From contig PCAM01000004.1 of assembly GCA_002730555.1 (NCBI GenBank), positions 2,013-66,012 on the forward strand: DNA of 64,000 nt. Reading direction: 5' to 3'. The stretch comes from Chloroflexota bacterium (GTDB lineage: Bacteria > Chloroflexota > Dehalococcoidia > Lucifugimonadales > Lucifugimonadaceae). Of this stretch, positions 8,350 to 17,860 are shown piece by piece. Numbering within the stretch: the first letter of the stretch is position 1; each line of letters begins with the position of its first letter. The translations under genes were made by a program, and so were the position numbers. The notes beneath the pieces are model-generated. The model was not told where the DNA came from and ran no database searches. It saw nothing but the letters and a program-made list of their open reading frames with translations.

Positions 8350-10704
8350 CTATTCGTCGTTCGGTATGTCGACGCCCGCCACCGTGGCCGATGCACCGAT
8401 CTGTGAATCGGCCATCGAGAGCCAATTCATTCGCTCCGATGCGTTGCCAACTGTGAACACGTTTTCCGGGCTCATCGGCAGACGGTCCATCCGGACGCCG
8501 ATAGCGTTGTAAATGGCGTTCGCCAGCGTACCGGCGGGCGGCACAATCGGCACCTCACCAACGCCCCGTACACCATACGGCCCGTCTGATGCGGGAACCT
8601 CGATCAACTCGGTCTGTATGCGGGGAAGGTCCAGCGCCGTCGGCATGCGGTAGTCGAGGAAGCTGGAGTTCGTCATCTTGCCGTCTTCGTTGTAGACGTA
8701 AGACTCGTGGAGCGCCCAGCCGATGCCCTGCGCCACGCCGCCCTGTATCTGTCCCTCTACACCGGCCCGGTTGATCGCCTTGCCCACGTCTTCAAACACG
8801 GTGTAGTTGAGCACCTGCACCTTGCCAGTCTCTTTATCGACTTCTACGTCGGCGACGTGTGCGGTGAACGCCGGGGCCGGTTCCATCCCCGTGGCCGTGC
8901 CATTGACGCTGATCACGCCTGCGCCCCGGACACTTGCCTGTGCGAGCTCCCGTAAAGAAACCTGCCGGTCCTGGATATCACGGGCCGTAAAGACGCCTTC
9001 CTGGTAGTCCACCACGTCGGGAGTCACACCAAACGCGTCGGCGGCGCGTCCGCGCAGGATTCCCAGCGCGCTAAGGCAGGCGTTATGCACCGCTGCTCCG
9101 GTCACATACGTCACCCGGCTTCCACCCGATCCGTCCGTGTACCCGACCGTATCCGTGTCACCCATCTCCACGTGGACGCTGTTGGTCGATATCTCAAATT
9201 CGTCGGCCGTGATCTGCGCAAATGCCGTGCGTGCGCCGCTCAGGTCTACCGAGCCGATTACGACGGAAATGGAGCCGTCAGCCTGGACCGTGAGCGAGCA
9301 GCTGGAGGTGTTCGTGCCTCCGCGCCAGTAACCGACTCCAAGGCCACGTCCTACCGCCCCGCCGGATCGGGCCGGTGGCAGGTTGGACGTCCATGCGCTG
9401 TGGGCCTTGACCGATTCAAGTACCGTCTCGAACCCGATGCGGTTGAAAGCCAGATCATTGGGTCCGCGATCGCCTGTTTTGGAGGCGTTCTTCTGCCTGA
9501 ATGCAACTTGATCCATGCCAAGCTTCTCGGCGACTTCGTCCATCACGGATTCAACCGCGAAGGTGATGGGCGGTCCGCCGGGCGCTCGATACGCCGCACC
9601 CTTGGGGCGGTTCGTGACGACGTCAAACCCGATGATGCGTAGATTGGGCGTCTGGTACGGGCTGAACCCGACCAGCGTGCCGCCCGCGAGCGGCGAACCG
9701 GGGAATGCGCCGGCGTTGTAGATCATGCGGGCGTCGATGGCGGTGATGGACCCGTCTTTCTTCGCTCCCACTTTGACCGCCGTTGTTGTCTTGACGCCCG
9801 GTCCGGTGGCCCGCAGTACTTCGTCACGGCTCAGAACGGTGCGTACGGGGCGACCGCTCTTGCGTGAGAGGCCCGTCGAAAGGGGCGAGAGTCGCAGCGC
9901 GCTTTTTGCGCCGAAACCGCCACCGACCTCCATCGGGATCACCTTCACGAAGTTGAGGGGAATCCCCAGGAACGTGGACAGTTGCGCCCTGAGGCCGAAA
10001 ATGCCCTGCGTGTCCGCCCAGATCGTGAGCCTGTCTGGACGCCACCACGCCGTCTCGGCCTCGGGCTCGATGTAGCCCTGGTGTACCGCCTCGGTCTTGA
10101 AGCTGTGTTCAACGACGACATCGGCGGCAGCAAAACCCTGATCCACGTCTCCCCGGCCCATCTCAAGGTGCAGGGCCACGTTTGAAGGCTTGTCCGGGGT
10201 CTCACCCAGACCGGCGGTGAACAGGTCGTCGTGGAGGATCGGCGCATCGGCCGACATCGCTTCGACCTCATCGAGGACGTGAGGCAGCACTTCGTATTCA
10301 ACCTTGATCAGGTCAAGCGCACGCTCCGCTATCCCCGGAGAAGTCGCTGCCACCGCGGCGATCGGGTGGCCCGCGAACAAAACCTTGTCACGGGCGATAA
10401 CCAGTCGGCTGATTCGGTACAAATCCAGGCTCATGGCGCCGATCTGCACCGCCGTACCGGCCGGCAGCAACGGGAAGTCGGCCCCGGTGATCACGGCCCC
10501 AACGCCTTCAAGCGCTTCGGCGGCCGCGGTATCAATACTCAGCACGCAGGCGTGCGCGTGAGGGCTGCGCAGGACCTTGCCGTGGAGCATCCCTGGCAGG
10601 TGGATATCCGCTCCGAAGCGAGCCCGGCCGGTCACCTTGTCGATCCCATCAATCTTCGGGTACGCAGAACCAATAGCTGGCGTGCGGCTTGCGGAATCGA
10701 CCAT
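8350..10704 (-). CDS. Xanthine dehydrogenase family molybdopterin-binding (large) subunit
   Basis: Catalytic large subunit of a molybdenum hydroxylase, 784 residues. An N-terminal aldehyde oxidase/xanthine dehydrogenase a/b hammerhead domain (TGRARFGADIHLPGMLHGKV) is followed by molybdopterin-binding blocks including GGGFGAKSALRLS, FEDVGKAINRAGVEGQIQGG and GVRGVGEVPIVPPAGTLANA, whose Glu corresponds to the catalytic Glu. The active-site loop reads AYRAPGGP, not the AYxCSFR of form I CO dehydrogenase, so it is not a CODH. No medium or small subunit lies beside it; a matching pair sits at 41648-43039. It ends with TAG at 8350. The substrate is unknown. Confidence 0.9.
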   Translation of the reverse strand: MVDSASRTPAIGSAYPKIDGIDKVTGRARFGADIHLPGMLHGKVLRSPHAHACVLSIDTAAAEALEGVGAVITGADFPLLPAGTAVQIGAMSLDLYRISRLVIARDKVLFAGHPIAAVAATSPGIAERALDLIKVEYEVLPHVLDEVEAMSADAPILHDDLFTAGLGETPDKPSNVALHLEMGRGDVDQGFAAADVVVEHSFKTEAVHQGYIEPEAETAWWRPDRLTIWADTQGIFGLRAQLSTFLGIPLNFVKVIPMEVGGGFGAKSALRLSPLSTGLSRKSGRPVRTVLSRDEVLRATGPGVKTTTAVKVGAKKDGSITAIDARMIYNAGAFPGSPLAGGTLVGFSPYQTPNLRIIGFDVVTNRPKGAAYRAPGGPPITFAVESVMDEVAEKLGMDQVAFRQKNASKTGDRGPNDLAFNRIGFETVLESVKAHSAWTSNLPPARSGGAVGRGLGVGYWRGGTNTSSCSLTVQADGSISVVIGSVDLSGARTAFAQITADEFEISTNSVHVEMGDTDTVGYTDGSGGSRVTYVTGAAVHNACLSALGILRGRAADAFGVTPDVVDYQEGVFTARDIQDRQVSLRELAQASVRGAGVISVNGTATGMEPAPAFTAHVADVEVDKETGKVQVLNYTVFEDVGKAINRAGVEGQIQGGVAQGIGWALHESYVYNEDGKMTNSSFLDYRMPTALDLPRIQTELIEVPASDGPYGVRGVGEVPIVPPAGTLANAIYNAIGVRMDRLPMSPENVFTVGNASERMNWLSMADSQIGASATVAGVDIPNDE

Positions 10705-10786
10705 AAATATGAATCCCTCGTCGTGAACGTGCCGGGTTTTGCGGCGGCGCTAGGGTACTACGACCGCCGTTTTCTCGGAGCGTTCC

Positions 10787-11974
10787 CTACCGCAGAGCCA
10801 CCAGCGCGGGCGTGAGCACGTCCAAGTACTTCAGTCCCGACCCAGTGACCAGCAGCAAAACCCGCTCATCTCTGCTCACAGTGCCGTCGTCCAGCATTTT
10901 CCTGAGCGCGGCGACCAGCGCCCCGCCCTCCGGCGCTGCGAACAGACCCTCTTGGGAAGACAGATCGCTCACCCCCCGCACCATCTGTTCGTCCGTGACG
11001 GTCAGCGCCGTACCGCCGCTCTCTCGAACAGCGTCCAGAACAAGGTAGTCGCCGATCGCCACCGGCACGCGCATCCCGGCCGCCAGCGTGTGAGGGTTAG
11101 GGAACAGTTCTGCATGACGCTCTCCGGCTTCATACGCTTTCACAAGAGGTGCGCAACCCTCCGCCTGCACGACGACCATGCGCGGTCGATCCGATCCGAT
11201 CCACCCCATGCGCTCCATCTCGTCGAACGCCTTCCACATACCGACGACCCCCGTGCCGCCGCCGGTCGGGTACACGATCACGTCCGGCAGTCGCCATCCA
11301 AGCTGCTCGGCGATCTCGTAGCCCATCGTCTTCTTGCCCTCGGCCCGGTACGGTTCTTTGAGCGTAGAGACGTCAAATAGCCCGCGTTCTGCGGCCGTTT
11401 CGCCGGAGATACGTCCGGCGTCGTTGATGAAGCCGTCCACCAGCGTCAGGTTGGCGCCGTACGCTAGGCACTCGACCTGGTTGGCTGACGGCGCGTCCTT
11501 CGGCATGAACACGTTCGCTTCCAGCCCACCGGCGGCGGCGTACGCGGCCATCGCTCCGGCGGCGTTTCCCGCGGACGGCATGGTGAGCTTCGTGAGCCCC
11601 AACTCTTTGGCCTTTGACACCGCGGCCGAAAGGCCACGCGCTTTGAACGAACCCGTCGGGCAGACGCCCTCGTCCTTCAGCAGCAATCGGGGCGATCCGA
11701 CCTCTTTCGCCAGCCGCACCGCATCGATAATCGGCGTCATGCCCTCGCCCAGCGTGATGATGTTGGCCTCGTCCTTGACCGGCATCACCTCGCGGTAGCG
11801 CCACATGTTGGGGTCTCGGCCCTGCAGATCAACCTTCGCTCCCGCCGCTTTATCCAGGTCGTAGCGGGCGAACAACACCTTTTCGCAGGACGGGCAAGTG
11901 CGCATGGGGTCCGTGTGCTCGTACGTCAGTCCGCAGTTGCTGCATTCGAGGTGTGTGATGAAGCTCTCGGGCAC
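10787..11974 (-). CDS. thrC: Threonine synthase-like PLP-dependent enzyme
   Basis: Fold-type II PLP enzyme converting O-phosphohomoserine to threonine. The 395-residue form starts at GTG 11974, with AGGTGA as ribosome site six bases upstream; an open frame continues further upstream but without similarity. Residues 8-30 carry a zinc-ribbon-like CSNCG...CPSC. The PLP lysine is in CPTGSFKARGL, the phosphate loop in MPSAGNAAGAMAAY, and the C-terminal LLLVTGSGLKYLDV matches threonine synthases. It is divergently oriented from the aminotransferase at 12143. A related threonine dehydratase-like enzyme cannot be fully excluded. Confidence 0.85.
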   Translation of the reverse strand: MPESFITHLECSNCGLTYEHTDPMRTCPSCEKVLFARYDLDKAAGAKVDLQGRDPNMWRYREVMPVKDEANIITLGEGMTPIIDAVRLAKEVGSPRLLLKDEGVCPTGSFKARGLSAAVSKAKELGLTKLTMPSAGNAAGAMAAYAAAGGLEANVFMPKDAPSANQVECLAYGANLTLVDGFINDAGRISGETAAERGLFDVSTLKEPYRAEGKKTMGYEIAEQLGWRLPDVIVYPTGGGTGVVGMWKAFDEMERMGWIGSDRPRMVVVQAEGCAPLVKAYEAGERHAELFPNPHTLAAGMRVPVAIGDYLVLDAVRESGGTALTVTDEQMVRGVSDLSSQEGLFAAPEGGALVAALRKMLDDGTVSRDERVLLLVTGSGLKYLDVLTPALVALR

Positions 11975-12142
11975 GGATATCACCTGATTTGCTCGGATTA
12001 ATGGAGATGACGCTGGAAGTGCAGCGGCTCGGGAATTTGAACGCATAGAATAGCAGCGAATCGGTGCTCGACATCGTTTTGCGGCGAGCGCTAAAGGGTT
12101 CACCAGCAAATATGCATAACAAAGAACACGGAGGCCTAACAA

Positions 12143-13444
12143 ATGGCTCGGACCGCTATCGAGGACCGCTACTACGAGTTGCACCCGAAATCGGCTGAGC
12201 TGTATGAGCGGGCAAAGTTGAACTTCCCCAAGGGCGTCACGCACGAGGCCCGCAACATGACGCCGTTCCCGGTGCACATGGAACGAGGTCAGGGCAGCCG
12301 CAAGTGGGACGTGGATGGCAACGAGTACGTCGAATACAACACCGGCCACGGCTCCATGATCCTCGGGCAGGCCCACCCAGCGATAGTGAGGGCGGTACAG
12401 AACCGCATGGCCCTCGGAACGCACCTGAGCGCGTCGTCGGACCTTGAGATCCGGTGGGCAGATCTCGTGAAGCACCTCATCCCGTGCGCCGAGAAGGTTC
12501 GGTTCACGTCATCCGGCACAGAGGCCGTCATGATGGCGATGCGCATGGCGCGTGCCTACACCGGGCGGTCCAAGATCATCAAGTTCTTCGACCATTTCCA
12601 CGGCTGGTCCGACTATGCCAACGCCGGCAATCTCACCGGTATGTCCGGCATCCCGGGCGAGGTGCTGAACACGATGATCGTGCTCCAGCCCGGCGACATC
12701 GCCGCCGTCGAAGCCGCCATCGAGGTCAATGACGTCGCCGCCGTGATCATCGAGTCCACCGGCGCACACATGGGCGGCACACCGATCCATCCTGACTTCC
12801 TGCAAGGGATTCGGGACGTGACCACGACGCACGATGTCGTGTTCATCCTGGACGAGGTGGTGACCGGGTTCCGTTCTTCCAAAGGCGGCACGCAGGAGCT
12901 CTGGGGCATCACGCCCGACCTCTGCACCCTCGCCAAGATCCTGGGCGGCGGGTTGCCCGGTGGCGCAGTCGCAGGCAAGGCGGACATCCTGAACACGATC
13001 GAGCGCGGCGAGATGCTCCACCAGGGCACGTTCAACGGCAATCCGCTCTCGGCGGTCGCCGGTATAGAGGCGCTTGAGATGGTGGCGAACGGCGATGTTA
13101 ACGAAAAGGCGGACGCCGCAGGACAGAAACTGAAAGCCGGAATAAACGAGGTGTTCGGTCGGGTGGAAATTCCCGGCCACGCGTACGGCATCGGCTCGAT
13201 GATCCACACCCGCATCGGTATCGACGCCGATGTGGACGAATACGGCATCATCCAGGGCACGCCGTCCGGTACACCGATCGGTATCGACGCCGATCACGAG
13301 TTCAAGATGGCGATGTTCAACAACGGTGTCGACAACGGCCGCCGCTTCCTGATGATGGCCGTGCATTCGGACGAGGACATCGCCAAAACCCTGGAGGCGT
13401 TCGAAACCTCTCTCAAGCAGGTCCGGGAACAGGGAATGATCTAA
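12143..13444 (+). CDS. Class III aminotransferase, glutamate-1-semialdehyde aminomutase-like
   Basis: PLP enzyme of 433 residues in the HemL/GSA-aminomutase branch of class III aminotransferases. Landmarks are GTHLSASSDLEIRWADL, the cofactor-binding FTSSGTEAVMMAMRMARAYT, FILDEVVTGFR with the PLP Asp, and the Schiff-base Lys in TLAKILGGGLPGGAVAG. GTFNGNPLSAVAG is also typical. It starts with ATG after GGAGG. It differs from true HemL in several blocks and has no other tetrapyrrole gene beside it, so a role as a general beta/gamma-amino-acid aminotransferase is as likely as haem synthesis. Confidence 0.82.
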   Translation: MARTAIEDRYYELHPKSAELYERAKLNFPKGVTHEARNMTPFPVHMERGQGSRKWDVDGNEYVEYNTGHGSMILGQAHPAIVRAVQNRMALGTHLSASSDLEIRWADLVKHLIPCAEKVRFTSSGTEAVMMAMRMARAYTGRSKIIKFFDHFHGWSDYANAGNLTGMSGIPGEVLNTMIVLQPGDIAAVEAAIEVNDVAAVIIESTGAHMGGTPIHPDFLQGIRDVTTTHDVVFILDEVVTGFRSSKGGTQELWGITPDLCTLAKILGGGLPGGAVAGKADILNTIERGEMLHQGTFNGNPLSAVAGIEALEMVANGDVNEKADAAGQKLKAGINEVFGRVEIPGHAYGIGSMIHTRIGIDADVDEYGIIQGTPSGTPIGIDADHEFKMAMFNNGVDNGRRFLMMAVHSDEDIAKTLEAFETSLKQVREQGMI

Positions 13445-13535
13445 CCCCGCAGGGGTGATTATTCGAGGGTGTTTTGGCCCGTTGGTTCATTTTGCCAACT
13501 GGATACCGTGATTGAATTAGGGAGTTCTCACCGGG

Positions 13536-14483
13536 ATGTCTGAACAGGCTGAGGTTTTTGATCTTGTAGTGATCGGCGCTGGGGCCGGTGGATTGACCGC
13601 CGCAATGTACGGCGCTCGCCTGGGCCTCAAAACCGTGGTCTTGGAAGGAATGATGCCGGGCGGGCAGATCATCAACGCAGAAAAGATCGAAAACTTCCCC
13701 GGGTTCCCGGACGGCCTGTTAGGGGCAGATCTCGTTCCGTTGATCGAGAAACAGGCCTCGGCCGCCGGCGCCGAAGTGCGCATGTTCAGCGAGGTCGAAT
13801 CGTTGGAGTCGGAAGAGCCGTATCTCTCGCTTTCCACGCCCGACGGCAAGTTCCGCGCCAGGGCGGTTATCGCTGCCACCGGATCGGGCTTCGCGGACCT
13901 TGGCGTGGACGGTGAAGAGGAGTTCCGGGGACGCGGCGTCTCCAACTGCGCTACCTGCGATGGCGCTTTCTTCCTTGACGAGACAGTCGCTCTGGTAGGC
14001 GGTGGCGACAGCGCGCTGGACGAGGCGCTATCGCTCACGACTTACGTTTCTAAAGTCATCATGCTGGTCCGTAGCGATGAGTTCACAGGCCAGACACTTC
14101 TCCAGGAACGGGTTCGAGACAACGACAAGATCGAAATCCGTTTCGGCCAGACGGTGACGGAGATACTGGGCGGGGATGCCGGGGTGAACGGCGTGAAGGT
14201 GAAGGACGCGGCTACAGGTGAAGAACCCACACTGGATGTCGCCGGCGTGTTCATCTTTGTCGGCACCGAACCGCGCTCGTCCTACCTGTCGGGATTCGTG
14301 GGGCTGGACGGCGGCGGCCATGTCGAAACAGACGTATCGATGAGCACATCTTCGCCGGGGCTCTATGCGGTCGGCGATATTCGCACGGGTTCCGCCAGAC
14401 AACTTGTGACATCGGCCGGAGACGGCGCAACGGCGGCGATCGAGGCGCATAGGTATATCGAGTCGCGCTCCTGGCCTGAGTAG
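13536..14483 (+). CDS. Thioredoxin reductase-like flavoprotein
   Basis: FAD-dependent pyridine-nucleotide disulfide oxidoreductase of 315 residues. The FAD-binding GAGAGGLTAAMYGARLG is at about 14-30, the redox-active disulfide CATC at 138-141, the second dinucleotide fold VALVGGGDSALDEA at about 151-164, and the terminal GLYAVGDIR FAD motif near residue 280. Canonical low-molecular-weight TrxB has HRRxxxR after the second fold to hold the NADPH 2'-phosphate; here the segment reads LVRSDEFTG, so NADPH preference is doubtful. Start ATG 13536 fits family length. No thioredoxin gene is adjacent. Confidence 0.87.
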   Translation: MSEQAEVFDLVVIGAGAGGLTAAMYGARLGLKTVVLEGMMPGGQIINAEKIENFPGFPDGLLGADLVPLIEKQASAAGAEVRMFSEVESLESEEPYLSLSTPDGKFRARAVIAATGSGFADLGVDGEEEFRGRGVSNCATCDGAFFLDETVALVGGGDSALDEALSLTTYVSKVIMLVRSDEFTGQTLLQERVRDNDKIEIRFGQTVTEILGGDAGVNGVKVKDAATGEEPTLDVAGVFIFVGTEPRSSYLSGFVGLDGGGHVETDVSMSTSSPGLYAVGDIRTGSARQLVTSAGDGATAAIEAHRYIESRSWPE

Positions 14484-14536
14484 AGGCGAATCATATGGAA
14501 TTAGGGAGGTTTATGGAGACGGGAAGTAGGCCTTAA

Positions 14537-14829
14537 ATGGCGACCGAGCAAGACCAGCAAATTGCGGAGGTCACCGCTGCTCTTGAAACCGATCTACGAG
14601 ATGTAACCGGGCTCGCCAACCTCCGGCTCCCCGTCGCTCTTCGGCGTTTGACGGGCGGGTTCGATACCGATACCTAAGAGTTTGAACTTGAGGCAGAACC
14701 CGGAGCGTCGACATACCCGGCATCGCACACGAGGGCTATGCCTGGGGGATTCCGGTGGTCTATGAGTTGGTGCGACGGCGGTTGCTAGAGATCACCGGTA
14801 TCGAGGTCTGGTTGCATCCAACGGCGTGA
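14537..14829 (+). pseudogene. Remnant of a phosphotransferase-like gene plus an unrecognised coding fragment
   Basis: ATG 14537 opens a frame that reads LRLPVALRRLTGGFDTDT, then TAA, then continues EFELEAEPGAST in the same frame. The block resembles the N-terminus of aminoglycoside-phosphotransferase-like proteins (LxGGFDTxxYxFEL), with TAA where Tyr is expected. From about 14701 another frame reads HEGYAWGIPVVYELVRRRLL and WLHPTA before a stop at 14829; I do not recognise it, but it looks once coding. The region between trxB and lipB is best read as decayed. Confidence 0.5.
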
Positions 14830-14843
14830 TCCTGGGCGACCGG

Positions 14844-15512
14844 TCAAACCGGAATCAGCACCTCGGCCAGTTTCTCCGCCAGCACCTCTGCCACGATCTT
14901 CACCGGCGGAGCCGCCCCTTGTTCGGCCTCGATAGACGTCACGTCCAGCCCGGGCATCCCGCAAGGCACTATGTGGTCGAACATGGACAGGTCCGTGGAC
15001 ACGTTAAGCGCCAACCCGTGCATCGCCACGCCGCGGCTTATACGCACACCTATCGCAGCGATCTTCCGGCCGACCGGATTGTTGCCGTCCCCAGACTCTT
15101 CGCCGTCGCCGGCTACCCAGATCCCTGTACGCCCTTTTACCCGATGCGCTTCTACGAAATACACCGCCAGCGTCTCGATGATCGCTTGCTCCAGCGCGGT
15201 GACATAGCTGGCTGGGCCAAGGCCCAGAGCGCGCAGATCGACGATCGGGTACGCCACAAGCTGCCCCGGCCCGTGGTACGTGGCTTCCCCGCCCCGGTCG
15301 GTCTCTTCCACGTCGATACCGGCGTCCGCGAGCACCGTCGGTTCAGAAAGGACGTGGGTCTCGAGCGTCCGGCGGCCCAGGGTGATGACGTGCGAATGTT
15401 CAAGCAGAAGCAACGTGTCGGGAATTTCGTTCGTGACCCGTGATTCATGGAATTCCCGTTGCAGGGCCAGCATCTCCACGTAGTCCACGGTTCCGAACCA
15501 GGTGAGCTTCAT
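14844..15512 (-). CDS. lipB: Lipoyl(octanoyl) transferase
   Basis: Transfers octanoyl from acyl carrier protein to lipoyl domains, the first step of lipoate synthesis. The 222-residue protein shows LGRRTLETHVL, DRGGEATYHGPGQLVAYPI (the substrate pocket), and RKIAAIGVRISRGVAMHGLA with the catalytic Lys. The catalytic Cys is in IVPCGMPGLDVTSI. It lies directly downstream of the E2 gene of a 2-oxoacid dehydrogenase, whose lipoyl domain is its obvious client. No lipA is visible in the window. Confidence 0.93.
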   Translation of the reverse strand: MKLTWFGTVDYVEMLALQREFHESRVTNEIPDTLLLLEHSHVITLGRRTLETHVLSEPTVLADAGIDVEETDRGGEATYHGPGQLVAYPIVDLRALGLGPASYVTALEQAIIETLAVYFVEAHRVKGRTGIWVAGDGEESGDGNNPVGRKIAAIGVRISRGVAMHGLALNVSTDLSMFDHIVPCGMPGLDVTSIEAEQGAAPPVKIVAEVLAEKLAEVLIPV

Positions 15513-15542
15513 GGCGCAGACAATGTCCGGGTAAATCCCGGC

Positions 15543-16877
15543 CTAGTCGAGCTCCGAATCGGAGGTCCATGCCTCAAGCCCGTTTTTGAAACTCTGCATG
15601 AACGATGACGCCTCAGCGCCGTCAATGATCCGGTGGTCAAACGACAGGCAGATGTTCATCATCGATCGTATGGCAATGGCGTCGCCGGCAGGACCGGAGA
15701 CGACGACAGGCCGCTTGACGATCGACTCCGTCGTAACGATGGCCGCCTGCGGGTGATTGATGATCGCCCCGCCAAGGATCGAACCCAGGGTTCCGGTGTT
15801 GTTCAGCGTGAATGTACCGCCTTGCACGTCCGATAAAGCCAGGGAGCCGGTGCGAGCCCGCTCGACAAGCGGCGCAATGCGTTGGGCCAGCCCCGAGATG
15901 CCCTCACGATCGGAATCATGGATCACCGGCACCACCAGCCCGTCCGGTGCTGCGACCGCCAGCCCCAAGTTCACCCGCCCTTTGAGCCTGATCTTCCCGT
16001 CTTCCCAGCTTGAGTTGACTAGGGGATTTTCCCTAAGAGCCCGGGTCGCGGCGTGTGCGGTGAAGGCTAGGAAGGTCAGGTCCACACCGTGCCGTTCCCG
16101 GAAAAGGTCGCGCTGCGCCGTCCGGCATGCGACCAACCCCGTCATGTCTACTTCGACCGTGCTCCACGCGTGCGGTATCTCGCGTACGGAACGCACCATG
16201 TGGTTCGCGATCATCTGCCGAATCGGCGACGGGTCGATCACGCGGTCGTTGCCAACCGGCCCGTCATGTGCGGTGGGCGCAGCGGTGCTTGAGGAAGTTC
16301 CCGCGGCGATCGCCACCTGCACGTCGCCTTTGGTCACCCGGCCGTCCCGTCCCGTCCCCGTCACGGTAGAAAGATCGATCCCGTTTGCTGCGGCCAGTCG
16401 AGAAACTACCGGGGAGTAAGTCCGCTCGCCTCCGGCCGGCCCGGTCACAGGCGTGGTGGCCGGGGCGGGAGACGCGACCGGGGTGCGTTGCGCCATCTGA
16501 TCCTCAAGCGCCGTGTCCCGGAACGTCCCGCCGGTCGGCCCGACGTTCGCCCCCTGTACAAGCGTCCCCACGCGATTCGGCGCAGGAGCTTCGGCCTTGA
16601 CTTCGGAGGCCACAGCGGCCGCCTTCGAGGTCGCATCGTCGACATCCATCTCAGCGATCACGGCGCCCATCGGGACCGTCTCTCCCTCGTCGGCGATGAT
16701 CGATTTCAAAACACCGGTGTGTGGCGCAGGGAACTCCATACTGACCTTGTCGGTCACAACTTCTACGAGGGCGTCGAACTTCTCGATCGTGTCCCCGGGC
16801 TGCTTCAACCACTTGCCGATGACGGCCTCCGTGACGGATTCGCCGACCTGTGGGAGTTCGATTCCGATGACCGCCAT
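15543..16877 (-). CDS. Dihydrolipoamide acyltransferase, E2 of a 2-oxoacid dehydrogenase complex
   Basis: Core subunit that moves the acyl group to CoA. Of 444 residues, 1-80 form one lipoyl domain with lipoylation Lys44 in VVTDKVSMEF. An Ala/Pro/Thr linker follows, then a peripheral-subunit-binding domain at about 154-190 (SRLAAANGIDLSTVTGTGRD). The catalytic domain ends with the active-site LSFDHRIIDGAEAS. The ATG overlaps the E1 beta stop by one base (TGATG). The separate E1 alpha and beta genes favour a branched-chain or acetoin/pyruvate-type complex; the substrate cannot be decided. Confidence 0.9.
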   Translation of the reverse strand: MAVIGIELPQVGESVTEAVIGKWLKQPGDTIEKFDALVEVVTDKVSMEFPAPHTGVLKSIIADEGETVPMGAVIAEMDVDDATSKAAAVASEVKAEAPAPNRVGTLVQGANVGPTGGTFRDTALEDQMAQRTPVASPAPATTPVTGPAGGERTYSPVVSRLAAANGIDLSTVTGTGRDGRVTKGDVQVAIAAGTSSSTAAPTAHDGPVGNDRVIDPSPIRQMIANHMVRSVREIPHAWSTVEVDMTGLVACRTAQRDLFRERHGVDLTFLAFTAHAATRALRENPLVNSSWEDGKIRLKGRVNLGLAVAAPDGLVVPVIHDSDREGISGLAQRIAPLVERARTGSLALSDVQGGTFTLNNTGTLGSILGGAIINHPQAAIVTTESIVKRPVVVSGPAGDAIAIRSMMNICLSFDHRIIDGAEASSFMQSFKNGLEAWTSDSELD

Positions 16878-17860
16878 CAGTACGCCGCCAGTTCCCGCAT
16901 AGCCGTCGCGATCTTCTCCGCTGAAGGCATGAACTCGGCCTCCAGAAGGGGCGAGAACGGCATGGCCGGCACTTCCGGACCGGCGACGCGTTTCACAGGG
17001 GCGTCCAGGTCCTCAAACGCCTCATCTGCGATCACGGCTGCGATCTCCCCGCCGATGCCGATGGCCTTTGTGTCCTCGTGCACCACCATCGCTTTGCTTG
17101 TCTTGCGCACGGACTCAAGAACCGTATCGGTGTCCAGCGGACGAAGTGTCCTGAGATCGACCACTTCGACGTCGACCCCCTCCTCGGCAAGCGCCGCCGC
17201 CGCCTCCAGGCAGTAGTGCATCACAAGGCCGTAACTGACGACGGTCATATCACTCCCGGCCCGCTTCACATCGGCCTGACCGATCGGGATCGTGTAGTCG
17301 CCGTTCGGTACGTCGCCCTTGACGAGCCGGTACGTCCGCTTGTGTTCGAAGAAGATGACGGGGTCGTCATCCCGCACGGCGGACTTCAACAGGCCTTTGG
17401 CGTCGTAGGGCGTGGACGGCGCTATCACCTTCAGACCGGGCTGGTGGGCAAACGCCACCTCTATGGACTGCGAGTGGAATAGCCCACCCCGCACGCCGCC
17501 TCCGTAAGGAACACGCAGCACCAATGGAGCCGAGCGTCGTCCCTGTGTCCCGTAGCGAACTCGTGCGGCCTCGCCGATGACCTGGTTCACGGCGGGCCAA
17601 ATGAAGTCGCCGAACTCGATCTCGGCGACCGGACGCATGCCGTTGACGGCCGCGCCCAGCGCGACCCCGCCGATAGACGCCTCCGCAAGTGGTGTGTCGA
17701 TCACCCGTTCTGCGCCGAACTGCTCTATGAGTCCTTCTGTCGCAAGAAACACCCCACCGCGTGCACCGATATCCTCGCCGAGCGTGAAGACGGCAGGATC
17801 CCGCTCCATCTCTTCACGGAGGGCCTCCCTTACCGCCTCGATCACCGTCATCTCGGCCAT
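16877..17860 (-). CDS. 2-oxoacid dehydrogenase E1 component, beta subunit
   Basis: Transketolase-type beta subunit, 327 residues. It begins MAEMTVIEAVREALREEM and contains GEDIGARGGVF, DTPLAEASIGGVALGAAV with the Glu that activates TPP, and the C-terminal transketolase domain DLRTLRPLDTDTVLESVRKT with VVHEDTK. It sits between E1 alpha and E2 with one-base overlaps on both sides, so the three are made in fixed proportion. Length is standard for PdhB/BkdA2. Confidence 0.93.
   Translation of the reverse strand: MAEMTVIEAVREALREEMERDPAVFTLGEDIGARGGVFLATEGLIEQFGAERVIDTPLAEASIGGVALGAAVNGMRPVAEIEFGDFIWPAVNQVIGEAARVRYGTQGRRSAPLVLRVPYGGGVRGGLFHSQSIEVAFAHQPGLKVIAPSTPYDAKGLLKSAVRDDDPVIFFEHKRTYRLVKGDVPNGDYTIPIGQADVKRAGSDMTVVSYGLVMHYCLEAAAALAEEGVDVEVVDLRTLRPLDTDTVLESVRKTSKAMVVHEDTKAIGIGGEIAAVIADEAFEDLDAPVKRVAGPEVPAMPFSPLLEAEFMPSAEKIATAMRELAAY

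Noticed and set aside
8350-10704. Calling the large subunit CO dehydrogenase (coxL)
   Set aside because: The active-site loop lacks the Cys-containing motif of form I CODH.
12509-13366. Long minus-strand frame opposite the aminotransferase gene
   Set aside because: Antisense shadow in a GC-rich codon pattern; His/Asp/Gly-rich translation with no domain, while the plus strand has clear PLP motifs.
13445-13470. Short CCCC/GGGG hairpin after the aminotransferase as a terminator
   Set aside because: Only four base pairs and no T run.
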